DNA of 64,000 nt from Euryodendron excelsum (Eukaryota; Streptophyta; Magnoliopsida; Ericales; Pentaphylacaceae), in NCBI GenBank assembly GCA_033060915.1, contig CM065387.1, positions 42,066,501-42,130,500 on the forward strand, written 5' to 3'. The translations under genes and the position numbers were made by a program. The notes below the pieces were generated by a model, which was given only the letters and a program-made list of their open reading frames with translations, ran no database searches and had not been told where the DNA came from. This document shows positions 1-10,782 of the stretch, piece by piece (the stretch's first letter is position 1; each line of letters begins with the position of its first letter).

Positions 1-369
1 TCTACATTGGCGGGCTAGTAGGGGCTAAAAGTGAACCGTTTGGAACTTTTGATGGGGTTTTGGTCCCCGAGATCACCCGATCCCGGGAAGCTACCTGGAT
101 GGCGTTGGTTTCTAGGACTGCCCAGTCTGGAAAACTGCCTGGAATAATGGTGCTTAAGGCTCCTGCGGATCCTTATAGACCTGAGAAGCGACCAGTTGGT
201 TGGATTGGAGATTGAAAGGCTCATCTTGAGCTTGCATGTGTTGTGATGTTGGAAACCGAACCTGGTTGGGCCAGAGATTGCCGAGCAGGCAAAAATGGGG
301 TGCTTATAGAAGAAATGCGCATTTGCTTAACCGAAGGTAAACTTCTTGGGGCATGTGGTTGGAGCTAGT
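1..369 (+). other. Decayed retroelement internal sequence, not resolved
   Basis: No reading frame or domain could be assigned here. It lies directly upstream of the recognisable reverse-transcriptase tail and is probably more of the same broken Ty3/gypsy pol region. The minus-strand ORF in it looks like chance. Confidence 0.3.
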
Positions 370-1036
370 AAAATATGCATGAACAAGGCTAAAGTTCAAG
401 CCATCCAAGAATAGGAGCCACCAAAGAAGGTGACAGAGCTACGATCTTTCCTTGACCTTGCTAATTATTACCGGGGTTCATCCGAGGATATTCGGCTCTA
501 GCGGTACCTTTGACGGATCTTTTAAAGAAGAACCATCCTAGAAGAACCATCCTTAGGAATGGACGGCTAGGTGTGAAGATGCCTTCCAAGCACTGAAGAA
601 GGCCATCATAGAGGAATCCGTTCTAGCATTGCCTGACCACACCAAGCCATGGGAGGTGCACACTAATGCCTCGGACTTCGCCATTGGAGGGGTGTTGATG
701 CAAAAAGGTCACCCCATTGCTTTTGAAAGTTGCAAGCTTAGTGACACCGAGAGATGATACATAGTGCAAGAGAAAGAGATGACTGCGATTGTTCATTGCT
801 TGCGCACGTGGAGACACTATTTACTCTACTTTAAGTTCGTGGTCATGACGGATAATATTGCTACGAGTTACTTATTGACTCAAAAGAAGTTAACCCCCAA
901 GCAAGCACGATGGCTAGATTTTCTGTCGAATTCGACTACAGCTTGGAATACAAGCCGAGCAAAGCCAACTTGGTTGCGGAAGCACTTATTAGAAAGGTCG
1001 AGCTTGCCACCGTTAGTTGGCCCTAATGTCCATTAA
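370..1036 (+). pseudogene. Ty3/gypsy pol remnant: RT tail and RNase H
   Basis: Translation in shifting frames gives the end of a Ty3/gypsy reverse transcriptase (a region resembling 'LRSFLDLANYYRGF' near 440-480) followed by an RNase H domain. The first RNase H acidic motif reads TNASDFAIGG (about 660-690), where the family normally has an Asp in place of the Asn. The later Glu (EKEM, near 770) and Asp (MTDN, near 845) are present. An in-frame stop sits near 756 and frameshifts break the reading, so the domain is dead. RT catalytic motifs are absent and would lie upstream of the window. The element runs on into the integrase at 1064. Confidence 0.8.
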
Positions 1037-2146
1037 AGAATCAGATCAAGGAAGGGCTTCAACATGATCAAGTGGCCGAGACTAATATCAATGGCGTCAA
1101 GCAAGGCAAGACAAGACAATTTTGGCTTAAAGATAATCTTCTCTTTGCTAAAGGGAACCCGATCTATGTGCCCAAATGGGGAATGCTACGAAAGGAGATT
1201 CTTAAGGAGTGAAAAGACTCCAAATAGGGGGGGACATCCAGGCGTCCGTCGCACATTGATATTATTGGAGGATGCCTACTATTGGCCACGAATACGGAAC
1301 GATGTGGAGCTCTATATGAAGACTTGTCTTGTGTGCCAACAAGACAAGGTGGAACAAAGTCATCCCCTTTGCCTATCTCGGAGTGGCCTTTGGAAAGTAT
1401 CTCTATGGACTTCATCACTTGCTTTCCCAAGTCCGAAGAGCATCATTGTGGTGGTTGACCGATTTTCTAAGTATGCCAATTTCATACCGGCCACCAAGGA
1501 ATGCACCACGGAGGAGACGGCTTGGTTATTCTTAGCCCACGTAGTTAAGTATTGGGGAGTTCCAAAGACCATTGTCAGCTATAGGGACTCTTGATTTACT
1601 AGGCGGTTTTGGACCGAGCTTTTCAAACTTTTAGGCATGAAGCTTAACTTCTCCACTAGCTTTCACCCCCAAACTGATGGCCAAACCGAGAGGGTGAATG
1701 CCTTATTGGAGCTATATTTGAGGCACTATGTGAGTGCCAACCAATGAAATTGGGCCAAGTTGCTTGATGTTGCCCAATGCTCTTATAATCTACAAAGGTG
1801 TGAGGCAACCAACACTAGCCCGTTCGTGCTTGCTACGGGCCAACAACCTTTAACACCTACCTCCGTTGCTATCGGGAATATGGGTAAAAGCCCCGGAGCT
1901 TACAAGTTTGCCAAGGGGTGGCATGAAAAAACCAACATGACCAAGGCCTACTTAGCTAAGGCCGTCAAAAGGATAAAGAAATGGGCGGACAAGAAGCGGT
2001 GGCCGAAGGAGTATCAAGAAGAAGACCTTGTCACGGTGAAACTTCTCACTCATCAAGCCAATGCATACAAGGGGCTTCACAAAGGACTAGCACGATGGTT
2101 TGAGGGACTATTCCCGATTACCAAACGAGTTGGCAAGGTGTCCTAG
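1037..2146 (+). pseudogene. Ty3/gypsy integrase remnant
   Basis: This region encodes a broken retroviral-type integrase. The N-terminal zinc-binding part is visible as GGHPGVRR followed by CLVCQQDK (about 1228-1350). The catalytic core is split by a frameshift near 1370-1440: the first Asp (MDF) is in another frame from VVVDRFSKYANF. The second Asp is in SYRDS (about 1575), followed by a stop at 1592. The Glu is in DGQTERVNALLE (about 1675-1710). The C-terminal part continues at 1760-2146. The order RNase H, integrase, chromodomain is that of chromoviruses. Several stops show that it no longer makes protein. Confidence 0.85.
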
Positions 2147-2155
2147 CAACTTGAG

Positions 2156-2356
2156 TTGCCTCCAAAGTTAAAGATTCATCCGGTCTTTCATGTAAGCCTT
2201 CTTAAGCCTTACCATGCCAATGTGGAAGACTCAAGCCTTGGGGAATCAAGTAGAGCTCCCACATCTATCACGGTGTCATTCAACAAAGAAGTGGAAACTA
2301 TCCTTGCTCACAGGTGGGGCGTGGCACCAAGCTCTATCGAGTACTTGGTCAAGTGA
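2156..2356 (+). pseudogene. Chromodomain end of the Ty3/gypsy integrase
   Basis: The 66 codons begin with KIHPVFHVSLLKPY, the usual linker after chromovirus integrase. They end in a partial chromodomain (ILAHRW...IEYLVK) that stops just where the conserved 'YLVKW' would continue. In plants this domain directs chromoviruses to particular chromatin. It is separated from the integrase ORF by a stop at 2144. The abrupt end next to a purine-rich stretch and the LTR suggests loss of the last residues. Confidence 0.75.
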
Positions 2357-2357
2357 A

Positions 2358-2822
2358 GGATCAGATCAAGGAGGGGCTTCTAGGTAATTTTTGGGCATTT
2401 CATCACATGGGACTTTTGGAGAGGGTTCTAGACTTTTCCTCACATGTGTAAATATAGAAAGAGTGTGGAAGGTTCTAGGACTTGGGGGAGGCTTCCTTGA
2501 GAAGCTTTGTTTATAAATATCTTAGATATTTGTATAGATCATTCTAGAGGGGGATTCCCTACCGTTGGATCAAAACGATCCTCACCGCCCATCGAGGAGG
2601 TGGACAAATATAAATAGGGGGAGACTCCTTATTTATAAGCATCAAGTTCTCAATTCAAGTAAAGCATTCTCGAAGTCTCTCTTTCAAACTCTCTTACTCT
2701 TTGTTGCATATTTCCTTCTTAGCCTTTCTTTCGGTTGTTCTTAGGTTTACTTAGCAATTTTTGGACACCCAAGTTGTCTAAGGCCGCATGAGTTGTGGTG
2801 TTCAAGTTTTAGGTCCGTGACA
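2358..2822 (+). repeat. Probable 3' LTR of the chromovirus
   Basis: The sequence begins just after a purine-rich tract (AAGGAGGGGC) that follows the chromodomain, and ends in ...CCGTGACA. A TATA box (TATAAATA, 2609-2616) sits inside with a pyrimidine-rich leader after it, as expected for U3/R. The right boundary is supported because sequence from 2823 onward matches the inside of a MITE that is complete at 36193-36601. The left boundary is approximate, and the 5' LTR is outside the window. Confidence 0.55.
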
Positions 2823-3181
2823 CATGGCACCCCCATTTTTTGTTTAATCCTTGTATATATATAGTGTATCTATATATAATATGTTAGAAAGATCTATTAC
2901 ATGGCACCCCCACAATTGGAAACCTTCATCCCTTACCCAACAAAATATTAAAATTTTTGTATAATGAACTTTGGTTGTACCCCTTTTTATCTAAGAAATA
3001 ATTAATTTGTCATTTTTCATATTTTGTTGAGGCTGAATAGACTTGCATCCTAATTTTTCACATGAAAAATAATGATTATATTCTACTTTTTTTCTGCACT
3101 TAATATATTATAATTATATTTATTATAATAATAGGAGAAAATTTGATACTCTCAAAATAAAATTCTAATTCCGTCCTGCAC
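2823..3181 (+). mobile_element. MITE-like element, left-truncated copy
   Basis: This matches 36216-36601 nearly throughout, including the segment ATATGTTAGAAAGATC. The full copy has imperfect terminal inverted repeats (CAGTGGCGGAATT and AATTCCGCCCTTGCAC). Here the left terminus is missing because the chromovirus LTR ends inside it. The superfamily is not certain, though the TGGCGGA terminus is common in plant hAT/PIF-type MITEs. Confidence 0.5.
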
Positions 3182-4325
3182 TCCATATGGGACAAGAAAG
3201 TGTTACACTTGGTGAAGAACTTTCTCACTTACAGACCCAGCACATGTGAATGTGCGATTGCTGAATTATCTTGTAATCTAATTTTGAAGCTCACTTCCCT
3301 GATTCTTTGGAAATATCAGAGGCATATGTAGATATAGATATATGCCTACATGAATCTCTATCTATCTCCGAAATAAAGAACATTGATTCAGAGTAAAACT
3401 GGAATATTGGTGGGAACTTGTGCGGCATCACAGTTATCTAAAACTTTCACTCTCTTACTCTGTTGCCTAACCCAGATCAACCCCCATTTTCTCACTTTCA
3501 GCCCAGCATAATCGCAAAAGCCATGAAAGTTATTCAACCTCCATAAAGGTTCACTGCTCACCTGCTTGCTATTGGCTTCCAAAAGTGAGGATACTCAATA
3601 GGTTAATATGGATCTTTAGTACCCAGAACCATCTGACAATGACTGTGTTGGTCTGCAAATCAATAAATCAATTTTGTTCTTCAGTCAACTATCGCAAAGT
3701 GGTGTCCTCAAAACCCATATCGACCAAGAAACTTAACAACTTTGCTACATTTGTGAGAAACAATGAAGGCCAACAACTCTAGGGTAAAATTTTTTAAACC
3801 TATATAAGTCGTTTGGTTCTAGATTGGTTCTGAGTTAGTTGATGAATACTGCAAACCAGGACCCAACCAAACTCTCTTAAAAACTGAACCAAACCGATTT
3901 GAATAGGCGGATACGGTTCGATTTTATGGGGTCATTTGTGCATCCTTTTAAATACAATAAACTCTCCTATAGTTTGAAGAAATACAAATATTCCATGTTA
4001 CAGTTAGACAGGTAAAAGAAAAATTATTAAATTACCTTATTGCCTTAACCCATTACCTTTCTTATTACTTTATTGGTCTTAAACTATGGTTGCCAGTTGG
4101 TCAAAAGTTCAACAATTGGAAATCCTCTCTCTCTCTCCTGCAACTTCAACTGGCAAGCAGTACCGCTACTCTCCATTCCCTAACTCCCACACCCTCTGCC
4201 CCTACCCTCTAACCCACTGTACCCGACCCCGCCACACCCATGCCCCTAATCCTTTCCCACACCCTAATAGCCACGCCTAACCTATCTCCAGTTGAAGTAA
4301 GATAAGAGTGAATAAGTGAATTGTT
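2823..4325 (+). repeat. 1.5 kb dispersed repeat, copy 1
   Basis: The whole stretch is collinear with 36216-36769 plus 40308-41312 at high identity. It comprises the truncated MITE, a middle part with no recognisable ORF, a CT-rich stretch near 4124-4140 and a C-rich stretch to 4280. No protein domain was recognised. This copy keeps the intact target (TACAT) into which a Copia element inserted in copy 2. Confidence 0.8.
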
Positions 4326-5463
4326 AATTCAAATAAGACACAAGAATAAAAGATAAATAATTCTTTGAAATAATTATTTTTTATTCATAAAAATTTTAAA
4401 ACTCTTTTAGAATAGAGCCTTTACAATGTATTTATAAAAGAAACAAAACCCTAAACTTAATAGGACTCAATTTAAATAAGTATTAGAAAAATATAAATTC
4501 GTACCAAAAATACTAAATTTGAGTTAAACCCAAATTTGGATTATAGAGACTTAAAAAAAAAAGAGCATTCTAAAACAAACGGCAACGAATACAAAACTTT
4601 TCTAGATAAAGTTATTATCAAAACAAAAATTTTCTAAAATGGTAAAATTACGAATTTTAAGGCCTAAATGACGGAATTCAACCAAAAACTAATCAATAAG
4701 TATATTTAACCCGGATCCAAACGAAAACCCACTTCCCTTTTGAATGAATTGGGTGGATGTTTCCATGAATGAATGAATGAATGATTGAATTCCTTTATAC
4801 TCACAAGGGTTCTTCTATTGAAGAGGTTCCTTCTTTCTCTTTCATTTTCTTTAAAGATCTAAACAAAATATTAATCATCTCAAACACAAGCATTTTGTGG
4901 AAGCTACACAGTGCATGTTAGCTAGACAACCTAACTTTACTATTAAAAGTTTAGGTGAGATCATTAATTGTTTGAGCACAAAAAAGGAAAAGAAAAAAGA
5001 AAAAGAAAAGTGACAACTTGCTACTGCAATAAGAATTTTTGGATTTAATGTCAATTTTATTTTCATTTATTTAATTATCAATAATTTAACTAAAAAACTT
5101 TATATTAATTTTCTTGTAGATGTTACAACTTTTTGATTAATTAGTAGAAAACTTGCAATTATTACCTCTCCATCTATATAAATCGGAAAAACATATACTT
5201 GTTAGGTAGTATTGAATTTTTAATAGTCATTTTTATCCGGCTTTGTCATGTGATATTTTTTCCTTAAAAGCGTCCCCATTTGATAATATATTTAGGTGAT
5301 TTAAGCATATGGTAGTTTTTCTTTAAAAATCTCCTTTTTTTTATATCTCTTTTTATATCACAAATTCAAATTCAATTCATGATGTAATAAAATATCAAAC
5401 GTTATAATTTAATAGGAATAACTATTGAAAACCAGTACAACATTACCACATGACTTATTTCCA
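4326..5463 (+). other. AT-rich upstream region of gene C
   Basis: No gene was seen. The part near 5045-5190 resembles the region just upstream of the gene A TATA box (near 23230-23350). About 275 bp (roughly 5190-5463) between two TATAAATC-like motifs has no counterpart in gene A and is either an insertion or a promoter duplication. Confidence 0.4.
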
Positions 5464-5470
5464 TATAAAT
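5464..5470 (+). promoter_or_regulatory. TATA box of gene C
   Basis: TATAAAT lies 136 bp before the ATG. It is followed by a leader (CGGCTTCCTTTCCCTCCCAT) that is also found after the gene A TATA box at 23350. Confidence 0.5.
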
Positions 5471-5605
5471 CAGGCCCTCGGCTTCCTTTCCCTCCCATCT
5501 ACGTTCTCAATTACATGTTCTCTTTCAGTGAAGGAACAAGATCAAAGTAAGAGGGGAAGTAGGAAAAAAAGGGAGAAAAAAAAAAAAAAAAACTGCAAAG
5601 GGAGA

Positions 5606-5730
5606 ATGGCTTTGATTTTCACTTCTCTTGGCTTGCACTCTCTGAAGTGCCCTTCCCCTGCTCACTCCGCAAAAGCCCATCCTCCATACCCCAAGGTTTC
5701 CATGTCTTCCACCATGCCCACCACCTTGAA
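5606..5730 (+). pseudogene. Orphan exon 1 of an acyl-ACP desaturase (gene C)
   Basis: The ATG at 5606 opens a 41-codon exon (MALIFTSLGLHSLKCPSP...) rich in Ser, Pro and basic residues, as expected of a plastid transit peptide. It aligns closely with exon 1 of gene A ([18 protein letters not shown]...). It ends in phase 2 at a good donor (GAA|GTAAGT, 5731), the same phase as gene A. The intron start is also conserved (CACATAAAGCTGTTGTATTT near 6040 and 23675). No catalytic exon follows before the next unrelated unit, and the next desaturase exon downstream already has its own exon 1. It is therefore best read as the 5' remnant of a duplicated gene. It could still be transcribed. Confidence 0.8.
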
Positions 5731-7071
5731 GTAAGTTCTTGACTATTATTTTTACAAAAATTCTATAAGAACATAATTTTTATATAAAAAATTTTACTAG
5801 AATGATGTATCAAATTTGAAATTATATACCAAAATGGTGAATTTATTAGTTTAAAATAAAAAGATCACAAATAATCATATCATTATGTATGAAAAATAAG
5901 TACAAAATCTCAGTTTGTATATCCGTGCTCTTATTATTGTTGCTACTACTACTCTATATGACTACTATTTTTTTTTTTCCTAAGGGAATTCGAACAGTGG
6001 CCACTTAAAAGACGGTGTGAAGTTGCTTGCAATTTTCATCACATAAAGCTGTTGTATTTTAATTTTGATTCACACTCCAGTTTGTTCTTTAATCTTCTCA
6101 TCTTTTTTGAATCTATAATTGAATTTGCTTTTCATGATCGCTTATGTTTTTCAATATGGTAAAGGCAAAGTGGGATGACTCTTCTCGAACTTAATCAAAA
6201 TTTTATTTACCATGCGACTGTTTCTGATAGAAATGATGGAATTGTCTACAAAATTTTTGTACATCAGTAAATCAATCTCAAGGGTTGTATGAATCTTAAC
6301 AAATTTAAAAATGTGTTTAAATTTGACTTAATTATTTTTTGAACCGATTCCAAACGAGTTTTAAATTGAGCTGAACTCAAGTAACTTGATATTTTACATG
6401 GATAATACTATACAATCGGAAGATTCATACATAATTTATTACCAAAATAATGTAATTGAATGAGTGTCATTCACTTTAAAACAAAATATCTATCAAAAAT
6501 TATTATCAATCTTAAACGCACTTATAAATAATTAAATACAAGTCGAATTTAAGTAGGTTACTTCATTTTGTAATCCTTCTCTGATAGTAGACTTGAGAAA
6601 ACCTTTGGCTTGAATGAAGAAGCGGAGAGAAAACGAGCCTATCAAACTCGAGGACTTGTGGCATCCATACCGGCAAGGTACGCTTCCTATATTTTTTTTG
6701 AAATTTTCACAGGCGTGCCGGTACATTGCAAGATCACCCTTCTAGATTCTTGATGCTCTGTTCCATCACCTCTCGCTGAGCCAATCAAAAGCATCTCTTT
6801 GCGCACAGGCATTACACAAATCAAGAAAGTAAAACCTTACCTTTAACAAGCCACAAAATAGGCCAACACTAACAAGAATCCTAACAACATTAATGAATGA
6901 TGTGGTACGTCTTCCCTACAGCTGGTTGCAAACACGTTTTTATTTTGAATTAAAGAGGACTTGCAATGTCGTAAATTAAATTTTGTAGGTTCACCAAATT
7001 TTGTTAAAATTTTCAATTGAGCAAAAAATAACAAAATGTCTCATTTGGACGATCCCAAATCCAATAAAAAG
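5731..7071 (+). other. Residual intron 1 and 3' flank of gene C
   Basis: The stretch 6575-6640 resembles intron 1 of genes A (26595-26680) and B (61380-61443), sharing GAGAAACCTTTGG-type sequence. The stretch 6941-7035 resembles 31266-31365, which lies 3' of gene A. Exons 2 and 3 are missing in between, so a deletion probably removed them, with its scar between about 6690 and 6940. Confidence 0.5.
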
Positions 7072-8700
7072 GGCCAAAAAAAAAAAAAAGGAATTGGATA
7101 TGGTAAAATGATTTAGCAAATCTTTCTAAGAAAAAGGAAAAAAAAAAGAAAGGAAAAGAATGCCTAGTCTAAAGTATTTCCGTTGGCTATAAAATATGAC
7201 ATATATGTGATTGAATTTACTACTAATAATTTTTCCATTTGTACGTTAATCCTAGGGTTAACTTCTCCCAGAGCTGTTTCTCCATTGGTTCAAGAGCTGT
7301 TCACGACCACCATCTTTCAGCCATTCTAGTTTTTGTTCTTTGTTGGTTGAATTTTAGCAAAATGATCACTTCATGGTGGAAACAAACTGCAGGACTGCCA
7401 TTTTGGGAGTTTGAGCATTTTTCTGGACTGCTGTTTTGAGAGTTGAATTATTTTTTCACTCTAAGAACACTTTTAGTTAATTTAACTTTTCATTATTTTG
7501 TAGTAATAACATCTCCGATTGACCTCGTGAAGCCATCAATACCTGACCCGTAACACGAACTAAGCATGAGTACGGTGTGAGAACAAACCATACTCGAACC
7601 CTACCCCAATTGTCCTTTCCGTTTAGAAATGTTATTCCATTTTACTACTTGAATTATTGTTATTGTCATCATAATGCTACTATTGCTGCTACTAGTAACC
7701 CAAATACTTAATTAGGGCCTATGTTATGAGCAGCACAGGCATGGGGGTTGGGGGTGGGTGGGGGTGGGCTTGGAGAGGTTGGCATGGCTCACCCAATGTT
7801 TTGGAAGTTCTTTCTCTAGTGATGTTTGTGTTCCTTTTACCTCATCCAAATTTTTTATTAAGGGAAACATTTCATTTTGGTCTAGGGAAATGGGCTTTAG
7901 GCATTTAGAGAACTGGGCTTTGGGCTAAAAATAGTGAAAAATAGTTTTCATTTTCAACTTGTATGTTTGTCTTAAAATTTTCAAATTTCAAAATTCCTTA
8001 CTCATATTTCATCACAAGAAATTTAGTTCTAAAAGTTTTCATTAGTTAATCTGTAATTTCATCAAATAGGCCCTTAATTTTGTCAAACAACCACCCTGAA
8101 ATTTCAGTTTTTGGGATTAAAAAAATAATCATCTGAAAAATTACATACACGCTCTCACACAAAACATACATAAATATATTTAGATATGTAATTGTTTAGA
8201 GCCCATTTGAGAACGTTGCATTTCTTGTTTTTTGGTTTTATTTCAAAAAATTTAGAAAATAGGAAACAAAAACATGTTTCGTTTGATTGTTTTTGTTGCT
8301 AGATTTTGGCAACAACGGTCAAAATTTGTGAAAACAGTGAATACACAAAAAAATGAAACTTAGTTCTAAACTTCCAACGTGCTTGTGGCAATATGACGTA
8401 ATTGCTTAAAATTACTAAAATCTAATGCACTTTTGATAATAAATTTCTGAGGGTTGTGTAGGGTAAAATTTCTAATATGTGGAGCTTGATGAAATCATAA
8501 CCTCTTTTTTGATTGTTTCAGATCGATCTCTAGGAATTAAATCTCAACCTTCACGTATGAAGAAAATAATTACAATTAAAAAAATGCCTTAATCGGTCCA
8601 CCTGAACCTTAAACCATTATCCGTAGTTATCATATTAGTCTTTTGTTTTTTCCATGACTTGCTCATATAAATATGGTAATCATATATATATATATATAAG

Positions 8701-9279
8701 TGAAATTTTTCAAGAAGGCTGGGCCGAGCTCTCAAGCCCACGTGGATAAATCCAAATTCTCTACAGGAAAAGAAGGTTAGAATGGGTCGACCCTTTGTGG
8801 GCCGATCACATTCCGATGATTAAGTTAACAAGCTTAATCGAGATTAGAATGAATAAAAGTTGTGTATACTTCGAGTTAGTTGTCCATACCTAGCTCTTGA
8901 GGGTTCAGATATTTATAGTGTGATCGATGAAGTGTTTCGCTCCTTGCCTACTAGCAGATTATTATGGCCTGCTGGGTAGGCATCATTGTATACCGCCGAC
9001 TGACCGCATGCGGGGCCTGCCTTACTGTCGCTGAGGAATCCGAATGACCGGACATGCATGCTAACGTCGCGTGGGGAGCCACTAACGCATTTAATGCGGG
9101 TCAACTCGGCATTTAATGCTCACAAACCGCTAGCGGTTTGGGCTAAGTTCGAGTCATGAATTAGGCAGCTTGGGCCGGACCATCCCTTTATTCTGAGTTT
9201 GGGCCGCCAAGCAGCTCAATTATAATTCGTGTAGATTGGGCCTCACCAACTAGGTTGGGCCGTGTGCTATTCCCCCACA
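8701..9279 (-). repeat. 3' LTR of the Tat-like element
   Basis: On the minus strand this starts TGTGGGGGAATAGCACACGG and ends ...AAAAATTTCA. Its part 8925-9279 matches 11935-12297, including the palindrome AACCGCTAGCGGTTTG. The G-rich tract just before it (complement of CCCCCTAGCC at 9284-9293) fits a polypurine tract. Confidence 0.7.
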
Positions 9280-9758
9280 ATTGCCCCCTAGCCTTTGTGT
9301 CATTTTAACTTTCCAAACGGCCAAGGGCTGTAATGGATAATCGTGGCATCTTTTTAAATGTGCAACCGTTTCTTCAGTTACCTAGCCACGCGAACGGTGG
9401 GGATTTTAAAAGATCTATTGATGGGGTGCTATCGAATCGACAGCCGATGTGACGTTTCAGCAGGGCGTCATGATTGCTGCCGTTTTCCAGTGCACAAACC
9501 GATGACTTCAATGTATATAAAAGAGTGATACCCTATCCGATGGAAGGCACTTTGTTTTTCTTCGTCTTTCTATCTAGCGTGTGCGTTGCCTGTCTCGACA
9601 CCCACCACTGTAAGTGTTTTCAAGCCTACACATCTTTCGCTTTTCTCTTTATTTCTCTTCCTGTGCTTCGACTGTTTTCCCCTAATGGCATCTCGTCTTC
9701 GAAAAATGCTAGATGGTCCGGCAACCATTGTTGCCTTTAGAGCTACTGTTAGGAAACA
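9280..9758 (+). other. Possible remnant of an antisense ORF and its promoter
   Basis: Between the protease remnant and the 3' LTR there is a + strand core-promoter-like TATATAAAAG (9514-9523). A pyrimidine-rich leader follows, then a donor-like CTGTAAGTG near 9609 and an ATG at 9685 opening MASRLRKMLDG. Beyond about 9760 this frame runs into the protease gene of the opposite strand. Tat-lineage elements are known to carry an extra ORF on the opposite strand at this place, so this may be its 5' end left after a deletion. Recognition is by position and layout only, not by protein similarity. Confidence 0.35.
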
Positions 9759-10070
9759 CTATTTGGCAGCGACTTTGTCTCCCTTTATCTCCCCCACTTC
9801 ATCTGGGGTCGAAAATCTGATCAGTTGATGGTAAGACAAAGGAATGGCCTTTATGAGGTGTAACCAGGTTCGTCCTGTGATAGCATTGTAGGGGGAGGGC
9901 ACGTTGACTACCAGGAATTCCGTTTGTAATGTAATTCCTCTGGTAGTCACTGGAACCGTTATCTTCCCCATGGGCCAAATAGGATCTGAGCTGAACCCGA
10001 CCAACGGGTTGAGTGATGGCTGGAGGTTGGACTCCTTGAGCTCTAGTTTCTTGAACAAGCTGTAATACAT
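9759..10070 (-). pseudogene. Ty3/gypsy aspartic protease, C-terminal part
   Basis: The 103-residue frame holds the conserved protease tail: FLVVNVPSPYNAITGRTWLH, then IRFSTPDEVGEIKGD. The catalytic DSG motif would lie further upstream in the element and was not found intact. The frame stops at 9759, where RT should begin. Confidence 0.7.
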
Positions 10071-10782
10071 GACTTCAGATGAATTCCCTTAGTCAATGAG
10101 CAATCTCTTTACGTCACAGTCCGCCATTCTCAGTGTTACCACCAAGGCGTCATTGTGTGGGGTCTGCACCCCCACGAGATCTTCATCGATGAAGGTAATG
10201 GATGTAGGGTAGTCGCCGACCTTGACTTTCTTGCTTGGTGGTTGTATCTGCATTACTTCCCTTTAGTGTGCAACCTTTTGTATCTCGGCCCGGTATCTAT
10301 GTGGGTCGACTATTCCTGATTCAGCCGAACCGTGCAATACATTGATAACTTGGACCGGTCTTGCTTCAATCTCCTTCTGGGCTGTGTCTTCCACTCATGG
10401 TTGCTCAGCTTTATTTTTTCATCTTGTCCCGATCGATGAATTGGTCGAGATGGCCAGCCTTGGCCAAATCTTCCAAATGGGTTTTGAGATGCTGACACTG
10501 TTTTGTTTTATGCCCCTTCTCACCGTGGTAGAAACAAAATCTCTTCTGATCTCGAGTCGCTGGGTCCCCTCCTAACTTTGGTGGCCATTTGAAAAATGGC
10601 TTGTCACGGATCTAGGACAAGATTTTATAGATAGGGTCCTTAAAGATTGTCTAGACCCCCTCATTCACCCTCTTTCCTCAGTTGTTATCTTCTGGTCTGG
10701 GTTTCTTGGTATCCTTCTTATTTGTTTTGTCGGCAACAATGTCGACCTTTGCCGAACTTGGCATGGGCATATCTTCATTTAG

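Noticed and set aside
15..224. Minus-strand ORF of 69 codons at the left edge
   Set aside because: No domain, and it lies in decayed + strand retroelement sequence.
7239..7439. 66-codon ORF conserved in both tandem-duplication copies (also 14747-14947)
   Set aside because: Conservation follows from the recent duplication. No domain, signal peptide or convincing promoter was seen.
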